This document shows, piece after piece, positions 1-10,900 of a DNA stretch of 64,000 nucleotides (position 1 is the first letter of the stretch; every line of letters starts with the position of its first letter). Under the pieces are notes generated by a model, which had not been told where the DNA came from, searched no databases, and worked only from the letters and a program-made list of their open reading frames with translations. This DNA comes from Balanoglossus misakiensis (taxonomy: Eukaryota; Hemichordata), in contig CM082588.2 of NCBI GenBank assembly GCA_040954595.2, forward strand, positions 6,324,001-6,388,000, given 5' to 3'. A program made the position numbers and the translations under genes.

Positions 1-340
1 CTCTGAAATTGATGTACTCGTAAGCACCTGAAAATTCTACGCACAATTTATCAAAGACACCAGCTTTTCAACAAAATTGATGAAGTCCCTCCATCCATAT
101 TTCATAGAGACCATCAAATTGATGTCTCAATAGGGAATACTCTACACGTACACACAGACACTCAATAAACAGAATTAATTCAATTATGGAAATTAAAGAG
201 GAAATTTAGGTGATTTCTTCGGGCTAGGCATTTATTTTTCCCAGAACTAGACTTGTTTATGGTTCTATACACAATTCACAACCAATGGCATTCTCCATAG
301 CTCACTGACAAACTGTGTTTATTAAATTGCAATCACATTT

Positions 341-490
341 ACAGTGAAACCTGTTATTACGGACACTTCTCTAATCAGGACACCTCTCTATTACGGACAG
401 ATTTTACAAGACAAAAGTCATGGTTTAAAAAGAATATTATATCTCTCTATAAAGGACAGATTTTCTGGTCCCAGACAAGTTTCAGAGTAC
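341..490. repeat. Dispersed repeat copy 1 ('cctgt-tata-ggaca' family)
   Basis: This block contains imperfect internal repeats of the kind 'acctgttattacggacacttct' and 'ctctctataaaggacagatt', followed by 'ggtcccagacaagttt'. Related blocks occur at about 6,500-6,635, 9,262-9,432, 15,038-15,122, 32,560-32,743 and 58,044-58,232, in both orientations and mostly inside introns. No reading frame is seen. The copies are diverged, so this is an old interspersed repeat family. Confidence 0.6.
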
Positions 491-1627
491 CCCTCAGCAC
501 TGGAAATATTCCACAAGATTTGAGGTATATGTACATCACTGATGCAAGTCAACAGGTTTGACTTGTACCGTCACCATGGCAACAGCCCCACAGCTTCATT
601 TCAGATTTGACCAACTTAAGTTCATATCAATAATGTTTGCCCTTGCAATAATACTCAGAGATTTTAATCCATTAATACTGATAATAAGTTTCATGTAGCA
701 TTTTTAAAAATATTTTTGTGTGAACAAGCAATCAGCAAATAGAGGCACAATTTATTTTTCATTTAAAAAAGTTGTATTAAATGATTACATTCGGAAACAT
801 CCATTATCGATGCACTTAAAATATCATAGCGATGGAAAATTGATTGCATAATCTCATAGGTGGATCAACAGCTGTCACTTGAACTGCAAGTGTTATAAAA
901 AAATTCTCATCAATAAAAACGATTACTACAAAATCAATATCCGGAGTTTGTGCAATTTCACACACCATGGAAACATAAAATTCCAAGCCATATTGACTCT
1001 TCATTGACAATGCAATTATTCAGCCATTGTTTTTGAATTCACATTTTTTATGTTTACAAAGCGTAATTTTGGGGTTATGTAATCCTGAAACAATGGCTAA
1101 AATAATTGTGTGCATACCACTTCAAATATTCAATATTTAGAATTTAAAAAACAATTTATATTATAGGTTTACAGGTACTCAGAGAGTAGAATTTGGCAAA
1201 GTATGCAGCTGACCAATAAAAATTCTGCATTTCGGGATTTAGCATAAACAAGTACTAGAAACATATTTTGCTTCTCGCTGGATTGATTAAAAACGCAAAG
1301 TACATTTTTCGGTTTATGCAGCCGGCAAATGTTAAGTTTAGTATCTGTGACAAATGCATATAAAAGGACGAGTTGCCACAAATAGCTGATGTCACACAAT
1401 GTTCCTACAAAGCCCTTTGATGGTTTCTATTATAAACAGAGCTCTAATGATAAACATATAAACTATAATACCATCCACAATTCAAATATGTTTGAGGCAA
1501 CAGATGGGGCAATTTACTGTGGAGTAAAGGTACCTCATGATCTATACTGTCACTGGATACCATCAAACACTGACGAGAAAAATATAAAAGTGATGTCATG
1601 AATCCATACCTAATCCATATTAGCACT

Positions 1628-1763
1628 TTCATTCATTCATTCATTCATTCATTCATTCATTCATTCATTCATTCATTCATTCATTCATTTATTTATTTAT
1701 TTATTCATTCATTCATTCATTCATTCATTCATTCATTCATTCATTCATTCATTCATTCATTCA
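1628..1763. repeat. (ATTC)n microsatellite
   Basis: About 135 bp of nearly pure ATTC tetranucleotides, interrupted in the middle by four ATTT units. It is non-coding. Confidence 0.95.
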
Positions 1764-3958
1764 ATTGAGTAACGAAGGTTCAGCTAAATTATAAGTAGTT
1801 GGAAATGTTTTATAAGTTAAGTGGGCAGTTTGTTGCTTTGTGGAAGGGTTTGGTTTAAATGCGCAATCAAAAAAGGCAAAGTCCAGGATATGAGTGATTC
1901 CAAAGTTATTTCATTGAGAATATTTTTTTTTTAGTTTCTTAGTATTCTTATGGTATACAAGAAGACCGGAAAATGCAAAATGGGTCACACATTGTCCTAC
2001 TCATTCTAATGATTCTATACATGTATTTACCAATTCAAATATAATGCCCTATTTATAGAACACATTGACCTGCATTTTAATAAATACTGGTAGGTGTGCA
2101 CACAAGTATGACCGGGCCTGGATCAGTCAAGAATTTGACAAATTGAAAAAAAAATCAACACTGTACAGTGATTTCAGTTCTATTCCATACCTAGATTTCA
2201 ACAAAATTTGTAATTTATATAAAATCATGTGAATTATTGAAATTCCCATTAACTTATAATTTTTTATATTTGGTTGAAATCCACCTTGACAAAGGGTCAA
2301 AGGTCAAACCAATTAGGATATGTACATCTAATGGAAAATGTGTTAGCTACATAATTCATGTTGCAGCCTTGCATGTTGATAGTAACATGAATTTAAAATG
2401 TAAACTTTTCAGGTTCTAAAGCAATGAGTTTCAACCTATCCCAGAATGCACCAAACTATATATATGGTTTCTTTTGCAGGAGTTGCATTAGATTTTTTTC
2501 AGATTTTATGCAAAGTTTCAATTTTTCCTAAAAATCCCTACTCAGATCTGTGGTGTTGTAAACATTTTCAGACAGACTTACTATTTGGAGTTATTTCATC
2601 ATTGAATAGAAACCTCAGGTCACATGACTAAACCACATGATACTAGTATAGCTCTATAGTATAATTCACATTTAAAAAAAAAAACTTTTCTATGGGCATG
2701 TTATGTGCTGTGGTGTTGGTTCATTTTTTTACTGACTAACACTCCTACATTTTATTTGTCCATAGTGAATTGTGAGAGTAAATTGTTTGCGCTTTTCTTA
2801 AAGCAGTTTTCTTTAGCCCATCAAATGATGATTTATTGACCAAACACTAACAAAGGTGTCTCGTATGAATTCTATTCGGCAAAGGCACAAAGCTATAAAT
2901 ATTTCACTCTGATCAAAGGAAATCAGCAAATGCGAGAGAAACTTTAGAAACTGCCAAAAAAAGCAACAACATATACGTCATCATCGATCACGGCGGGGAT
3001 GCGTTGACCTATGAAATGTACATGAAATATACATGACTTAATCAATTTCAATGACAATGGCCGAAAGCGATCCATCTGTCACCGTAAGTTGACATTGATA
3101 TTAAGCCAGGGGCTCTTCAGTAAACAGGTTTTATTTCGGTACAAACAGGCCTGGATGGATTAGTAATGCAGTACCGGACTTCATCAATGAGAATTGAGAT
3201 CACCTTGGTCAACAATCGCATTCTTTAGTTTGTTTTGGTCGACTGTTTACCAACACTGAAAGAAAAACAGCTCATCTACGATCTAGCAAATTGAAATGTC
3301 TACTTTTTTTAGACGGGTCACTTCACATCTGAAGTGCCCGCATGGAAGAATGTAAAATGGGTCACCCCTCCCAACCGCCCAGAAGGTATACACACGTTCG
3401 TAAATTGTTCAGTGGGCAATTGGCTCGCGTCCAAAAACAACGGGTTGTGGCCTGCCCTCGATAAATTTGGCGATCTTTTAAGGGATTTGTCGTACGTGCC
3501 GATGTTATGATACGATCTTTGATCTACAGTGTCAAAATAAACATACATTGTATTAGATCTGTACATCTATTTTCCACTGTGCGTTTGGACTACATATAAA
3601 ACACGTATGTATGTACCCAGGTCTGTGCTAAGCGCAGCGTGTAACCAGCGTAACTTACACAGTAGCAGTACAATATCATGTACATTTCCTGCTGGGAACC
3701 CGGTATTTAACTGATCGCTGGCATAAACCTGGGTACATAAATAATGAAAGTTTACTTTCACGAGTGATCTGTAAGCGCACGCAAGCAAGCTTTCACACGT
3801 CGCCTTAAAACAAAAGAAAACATAGCGGATCTAATCATGATTAACCATTGTTAATTATTCCGTCTGGCGACGCGCGGTGCGTTGCTTAGCGTGCACAGAC
3901 AAAAGATCGCGCGGAGAGTGTGACAGAAAACTGGCTTCAATTTTTTTTATTCACCTAC

Positions 3959-4082
3959 CTGACTTGTTCTTGATAATGCGGCCAAACTTGGCGGCTTCGT
4001 GAGCATCAAGGCTTGAATCATAATAGTGCGCCGGTGGTTTGTAAGGGGACGAATGTCCAGTGTTATTCTCCCCGCTTGCCAT
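3959..4082 (-). CDS. First coding exon of an unidentified gene (partial, runs off left edge)
   Basis: On the minus strand an ATG in good context (CAATATGGC) opens 41 codons that end at a strong donor (TCAG|GTAGGTGA) in phase 1. The peptide starts MASGENNTGHSS and continues through a Pro/Tyr segment (SPYKPPAHYYDSS) and a charged segment (DAHEAAKFGRIIKNKS). The composition, in-frame start and donor are exon-like and unlike the surrounding AT-rich DNA. I find no second exon in the 3,958 bases to its left, so the intron probably extends beyond the window. I do not recognise the protein family. It is soluble-looking, with no signal peptide. It faces the 3' end of AK9, so the two genes are in tandem on the minus strand. 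Confidence 0.55.
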
Positions 4083-6069
4083 ATTGTTGTTATTAGTAAA
4101 GCGTATTTTTCCTCATCACAACGCTGTGCCTGGTATCAGATCCGTAAACCGATGAAATTCCCGCGGATTTTTTTTTTGAAGCGACGAAATCGCTGAACTG
4201 CAGAAGGCGAGGCGATATTCAGCTGATCTTCAGAGGGTGTGTTGTATAGATCGGAAGTAAGTCAAGGTAAAGATCCGCCTCGTATAACGCCACAATGAGT
4301 ATACACCACGTACGTCCGATCGTATCTACGTCCTAGCGTATAGGCTATTGTGTTGAAAGTGATTTGAATGGGAGCTGAAATCTACATCACAGATACACGC
4401 GTGTACGCGTACGCGCACAATAAAAGTGGCAAAACATTTATAAACAACACCTAATTTTTGTCATATGCCCGTTAAATACTCCCTCCCTGTCTGATAATAA
4501 ACTTAATATTGAACACCGGACGACTTCTCAGCGAAAATTCTAAATTGATGTCCATTTCACGTTCACTGGGATCACCGCGCTTTACAAATTTATTTCAATC
4601 ACCATTGTGATGCATATTTGGGAGAAACCATTATTCTCAAACTGAAGCGGCCGTGCAACGTTGCTGGGAAGCCTGTACATATTGAAAACCGCATGTTAGC
4701 AATCCTAGACAATTCATTTTCGCATGAATATCTTTCCACAAAGAAGTCTAACGAGAAATGTGCACGGTTTCAATTCCTTGCCCCTTTCATTGCAACCCCA
4801 GCAAAATCAGAGAGTTCCTAATCACGTGGTTCCTTTTTTCTTACAGGTGTTTCAAGGTCAACTTTGTTTTGTAGCCGACCTCCGGGGACGCGAGGGGGCG
4901 CTGACCTTTTTTCAACTCGTATACAGCCGCGAATAAATCACCAAGTTCGCACAAGAAAACAAGACGGGTGCTTTTTTCTCCCCCCGAACAGCATATTTGA
5001 GTTGCCTCGGCCACGCGCCTAGGCACTGCGCTGTTCGTCTATAATCTTTCAACGTCACTATCTGATAGAAAATTTGCACGTACATGTACCTGGGATTTAG
5101 GAATCCCTACACTTACATGGTAACAGTCACGCGCAAATAAAAATTTGGCTCAAAACAAGATTAATCAATCTGTGCTTCAATACCCTCCACTGCTTATTTC
5201 AAATTCGTTTGTTTGAAAAAGTATGATTTATATTGCAGTTGTGAACTTTGAGTTCCATCCAAAATAGTCTGAAACTTTTTTTTTCTCTTTCGTAGGATGT
5301 GTAAGGGTGGATTTACCGAATGACTTCGCACACAGACAACCATCCTCACACTTTTCAAAGACACAGCATTGAAAAGATAACTTCTGATGAATAAATAAAA
5401 CAACTTGAGACATCTCTTGACATATAAAAACATTTCTTTCATTTGCAGTAAGGTGCAATTTATCATACAGAATACACAGTAGAAAAAATATCACTACAAA
5501 TAGTTATGGATCAGAAAAATAATAGTAAATTTCATTGATTATTTATAAATACAGACTGGGTAGAGCCAGGATATTAATTTCAAATTTTACTGATTTTGGT
5601 AACATCTACCAGTCGAAATATGTTTTGAAGTACAAGCACTCTCTTTTGCAGATCATTTATATGTACAATACATCAGGTATAAACAGCACTGGGATCTGGA
5701 ATAAGAATATTGAACTGTACACTAATGCATGTGATTAAGGTCAAGAAGGCGTGTTTTTATTTATTCTGAGATATCACAAAATGGTGACACGGCATTTGAG
5801 CTTGGACACTTTAATATTTACCAAAATAATGTCCATCTGAAACTTTTTTAAATTATCAAGATTTACAGATTTACACTTTTGTTTCAACTCCTCAACACAA
5901 TAATATATATTTAAGTTTTTTTTTTAAATGACGCTTTCACTGGATGTAGCTGTAACCGAAAGTACCAAGTCAATGCATTCACAGAACTCTCAGGAGATTA
6001 ACCAATCAGAATTGACAATACGAATTTACATAAAAACAAATGTCGGTATGTATGGCCACTGAGGGCGCC
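4083..6069. other. Intergenic region between left-edge gene promoter and AK9 3' end
   Basis: This holds the upstream region of the left-edge gene (about 4,083-4,400, with several CpGs) and the 3' untranslated region of AK9 (down to about 5,760, where minus-strand AATAAA signals lie). I see no supported coding exon in it. Confidence 0.5.
5756..5765 (-). terminator. Candidate AK9 polyadenylation signals
   Basis: Two overlapping AATAAA hexamers on the minus strand (TTTATTTATT on the plus strand), about 305 bases downstream of the AK9 stop codon. Confidence 0.5.
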
Positions 6070-7997
6070 CTATGCAATCCAAGTAGATGATGAAGGCATC
6101 GAGTCCTTCAGACTTAAGAACGAGTCCATTTTGTGATCAAAGTCTATCGGTCTTTCCTGCGGCTCTTTGTAGCGAATGGTCATGTTTTCGCCCAGGTACT
6201 TGATGAGTTCGCACTGCTCCTCATATCGCATCAGTTTCTGTTTGTACTTCTTGCGGACGTACTCCGAGCTTTTGGGGTTGTGGGCTGCAACATGAAAGAC
6301 AGAGGAAGAGAGAGTCATGCATTGAACAATTCAGCAGTCATGGATGCCTAGCTTGTTGTTTAGCCCTCATTTTTTTTGTCTGCAGCAGTGATAAAAAAGG
6401 GTCAACTTTTGCTAGAGTGTATATTATTGCGTGTTCAAAATGTGCATCTGCCCAACTGAGCTGTGGGCTAGGGCCTCAATGTTACCATAAACTTGTAGTC
6501 AAACCTGTGTTACTGTCAGTGGTCACCTTTGTTACAGTGCCTGTGAAACTAACTGACCTGCCTATAAAAGCCATCTGTCTGTAAAGGCCAATATAGCAAA
6601 GTCCCTTAACTGGCTGCTATAGACAGGTTGGACACCATACCACATCTATCTAAACATCACACATAGGCTCAGCTTACCTTTCAAGTGGAGCGCCACAAAA
6701 AGCAACGCCGATTTTGCAGGCGACAGGAACGGGTATTTGGGTTTGAAGCAGCCGACTTCAGTCATAGACTTGATGATTGCACTGGAGACCGTCTGCTCCA
6801 TGTAACCCAGCATGGGTAATGAGATGATGGGCAGTAGGTTCTTTCTGGGTGGAAGCTTGTGTGGAAGTTTGAGACCGTAGTATTTCTCAGGTAACCTGTG
6901 CAACAAGGACATGAAGTACATATTATTTCTGATCAAGAGTGCTAGCTGTAGTTTTTTTTTACTTTTTTTCAGTACTTTTGCCTCTAGCAAGTTCATTTCG
7001 TAGTCTCTTCCCGGAGTATGCTACAAGGCTCAGCATTCTGTCTCCAATATAATACGTGTATTATGTAACAATAATTATTGTTCATAAATGAACGCAAGTC
7101 GACATTTTAAAACATAGCTGACTGCAACTATATTTATGTACATGTACTGTACTTCCATACAAGTTAAGATACAAACCATAGCTTAAAATTACCTGAGGAA
7201 TTTCTGCAGGTTGTCTTCAGACTCAAAGCAATACAAATCACCTCGGTATTCCACAACCAGTTCTGGGTCTCCGGGAACAATGGCTTCATACCTGTAGTCA
7301 ATGTCAATCATGAAAATATTTGCATTAGCCATCAGTGTTTAGTGATTCATATAGTACATGAACACACCTTTGACATACCTTTATCATTTTAGAATCCAAT
7401 ATAAGCAGCATGATATTTTCATAATATTTTCATTTGTACATAACAAACTGCATATAAATCATTTCCAAGTTTAGATTTGCATTCTACATAATATGTGGAA
7501 GACATGAAATCCAACTCTTGCATATCTTATACATATTTTGACTATGTCTACATAACTACATATATATTTGCATATAAATACATTTTATTTACATAAATGA
7601 ACATTTTATTTGCATATTTATTATACTTGCCTGCATTTGCCATCAAGGTAAGTGACTGGACAATATCCTTGTAATTGTATCTGCATGGGGAACATGGCCT
7701 TTGCCTCGGCCTGGGTTCTCCTCCTGGGCAGCATATCAGCCGAGGGAAGAGGGCGCGGGGCAAGGGGCGGCACGTATTTCTCCGGGTTCTCCAGGAACTC
7801 CTCCAGGTCGGCCTGGGTGCCCATCTTGTAGTATTTGCCGCGGAACTCGGCGGCGAACTCCAGGGTCGGGTTGACCGAGCAGTCGACCAGCTCCTCGCGG
7901 TCGGCCAGGCTGACCGGACAGTACTGGCCGAAGTCGCCCAGGCGGATGCGGAACTCGTCGGGGGTCACGCACATGTCGGCGATGGAGGACGCCTTGC
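6070..7997 (-). other. AK9: AK9 exons 33-36: two C-terminal YHS-like modules and tail
   Basis: Exons: 7,631-7,997; 7,193-7,291; 6,678-6,895; 6,070-6,284 (3' phases 2, 2, 1, stop). Exon 33 is GC-rich compared with its neighbours and holds [13 protein letters not shown]...NPEKYV and the start of a second module, [13 protein letters not shown]. The exon 33 donor is GC rather than GT (AG|GCAAGT at 7,630). Exon 34 completes the module ([18 protein letters not shown]). Exons 35-36 carry [32 protein letters not shown] and [17 protein letters not shown], which match the C-terminus of vertebrate AK9. Confidence 0.92.
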
Positions 7998-10900
7998 CTG
8001 AGAAGAGAATGCGCGACATCTCAGATCAGGAGGGTTGTCCCTCGTGCAAGCAAGGCCCGCGTACAAATCGTGTGCTAGTTCTGTTAGCTAAGATGCTGAG
8101 GTTCAGTCTGCAGTGTACAGTTATGGTCATCACTGTGACCTTTGAACCAAAATGGCATACCACTGATGTTACCCACACTATGTCAATAGCATTTCCTTAT
8201 TAAGAAAATGTACCATCTTAGATGTAACAGAGTATTAAAGATTCAGATTTTTTCCCCATAACTCCTCAGTTCAGACGTTTCATAATTTTGGGCAAAATGG
8301 TGAGACAAACTCACTGGCTCAATAAGAGTAAACATTGTTTTATGATATGAAATTTCAAGCATTGTTTTACCACTGAAACATTAAACTGCCTTGTGCATCA
8401 ACAAAACAAGACATGGTCTACTGGGGCCACTACTCACCATCTGATATTCTCTGTAAATAGGTCTGTATCTGTTGAACACTTTTCCGGCCCTCGGTCGACG
8501 CCTTCTGCCACACCCACCACTTGGATCTCTCTCCGTTGACCGGAATCCAATTCCGGTGCTGTTCTTTGTACCACTCTCTGACCGGCGGGATCTCCTTCTG
8601 CCAGCCAGCCAGGCGGATGGCTAGAATCTGGGCGCTGTCATGCAAGGGGAGTGACCTGTAGGGGTGGGGGAAAAGCGGTGTGAGAGATCAGTTCATCAAA
8701 AAAACATGGAAACTCTCCAGCTATGAGTCTGACTGAGACATCACTGAGCAAATAACAGGTATGGTGGGGGCTGATCTGGTGGTACCCCACCCTGGGTGGT
8801 GAGAAGCATTGAGAAGTAAAGCGCCTTGCCAAAGGACACAACACCACAGCCATTCCAGGGTTCAAACCCATGATTCTCCGATCATGGATCCATTGCTCTA
8901 TAATGACTATCTATTGTACTAGAAACCAATTTACAGTGTATTGCCTTGAGAGAAGTCGAGACAATACCACTGTGTATTTTAAACAGGGGTGTTTCACTCA
9001 CCTCTCAGAGGAGTGCCTGTCTTTCATGCCCCTCAGCATCAGCTCCTTGCTGTCCACTTCAAGTTCAAGAACCCGAACTGGGATAATACTGCGCTCTGTC
9101 ATCAAGTCCACTTGATTCTTGGTGATCGGGAAACCGTCCAGGATGAATCTGTGAAAAACAGAAAAAGTCAGTATGGGTTAATTCACAATGCCAATGAACA
9201 GCTATTAAATAAGTATCAACCTTCAAAACATGTACACTAACAAAGGCAGTGTCTTTACTACAGTAAAATGTGTCTAAACCAGACACCAATCGGACTGTAG
9301 AAATTGCTTGGTTCACAGATGTTCTGGTTGTAAATGTTCTTTTAACATGCGAATCTATGTGTAAAGGGCTGGAAAATGTGTTTGGTATAGACAGGTTTCC
9401 AGATCAGACAGGGTTTGGTTAGACTGAGTTTGGCATTCTGAATTACATCAAACCTTGCAAACCTTGTTGTTGAAATGTGACCAACTCACCCTCGACATTG
9501 ACATCTCATATCGAGCAGCGCTATCTCCAGTGCTTGGACAGCCAGTTCGTCTGGCACTGTCAGTCCCTTTCTCAGATGCAAGTTGATCTCTTTCGCCAGC
9601 TGCGACTTGGACTGCGTGTTGAGGACCATGCGCAGGGCCTCGCCAATGGACAGTCTGACCATCCCAAACTCTTGCACGAAACGATTTGCCACTGGAGCGA
9701 AAAGAGAAGAGACAAACATTAAAGCTCCAATAGCTGTCACTTTAAAAATATATCTAAAGGATAAAATACTTGGACAGAAAACCCCATTTTGAATTTTTGA
9801 ACATTCTATTAAATACCCATGTGCACATACCATGACAGTCATGTTCTCTTGCAATGGGTAACTGAATAAATTGGTATGGCACCTTTTTTTTTATTTAACT
9901 CGTTCATATTTAAATTACAACAACAATCACAGGTTGATAATATGTTTGTGTCTACCCATCAGTAAGCCCACTGGAATGTTTCTGTGATACATGTAATCAG
10001 CAAAAGGATCATATGGAAGATAGAAAACTCAAGATCATCTTCTGTAATATACTCACACGTTGTCTTGCCGGACTTGGGGGGTCCCAGTATGGCCATCTTG
10101 ATGGGCACGACTGGTTTCGGCGACGGCTGCTTGAGATAGTGGAGGGGGTCTTGGATGAACTTGTCTCTTGCTTGCAGTGAGGACAGGAAGAAGATATTGT
10201 GTCTGTAGATGACTGGGTAGGACGGATAGCCAGGTCCTTGCATCGGCTGGATGCATTCACCATCTAGTAGCTGTTGGGGTGTCAATGAATAATATGCAGT
10301 CAGAAATCATGGGGAGCTTAATGCTAGAAGATTCAATGTAAATTTACACTGTGGAAAGCAGAGTACATAATGAAGGCATGTACAAATGGATGGATGGATG
10401 GATAAATGGATGGATGGATGGATGGGTGGGTGGTCGGACGGACGGACGGACGGACGAATGAATGAATGAATGAATGAATGAATGAATGAATGAATGAATG
10501 ACAGGAGATAAGTGATTGAAGATTTTACCTAGAAAGATGAGTGGATGGTTGGATGGATGGATGGATGGATGGATGGATGGATGGATGAATGTATGAATGA
10601 GTGAATGAATGAATGAATGAATGAATGAATGAATGAATGAATGAATGAATGAATGAATGAATGACAGGAGAAAAGTGATTAAAGATTTTTGCAAGTTTGT
10701 TCATGTTGCTTAATGTCGAGGTACATGTATCTTTATTTTCTTAAATGACTGAATGAGAATAAAATAAAAGTGACAGAAATTTCAATGTCACTTCTTTACC
10801 TGCACGGGACACCATTTTCCAAAGCGACTCGGGTGTTTGTATCCAATCTGCAACATCTTCTTGGCCAGCTTCTCACCGATCGGATAGACTTTCTCGAATA

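Larger units (their letters stand above)
1..3958. other. Non-coding stretch, probably intron of the left-edge gene
   Basis: I see no convincing coding exon here on either strand; open frames are short, AT-rich and lack paired splice sites or recognisable motifs. It probably contains the first intron of the minus-strand gene whose first exon ends at 3,959. It holds one copy of a dispersed repeat (341-490) and a long ATTC microsatellite (1,628-1,763). A short plus-strand start followed by a good donor at 3,051-3,083 is discussed as a finding. Confidence 0.55.

Noticed and set aside
10344-10694. 116-codon frame of repeated His-Ser-Phe-Ile units
   Set aside because: It is a translation of the ATGG/ATGA microsatellite, not a protein.
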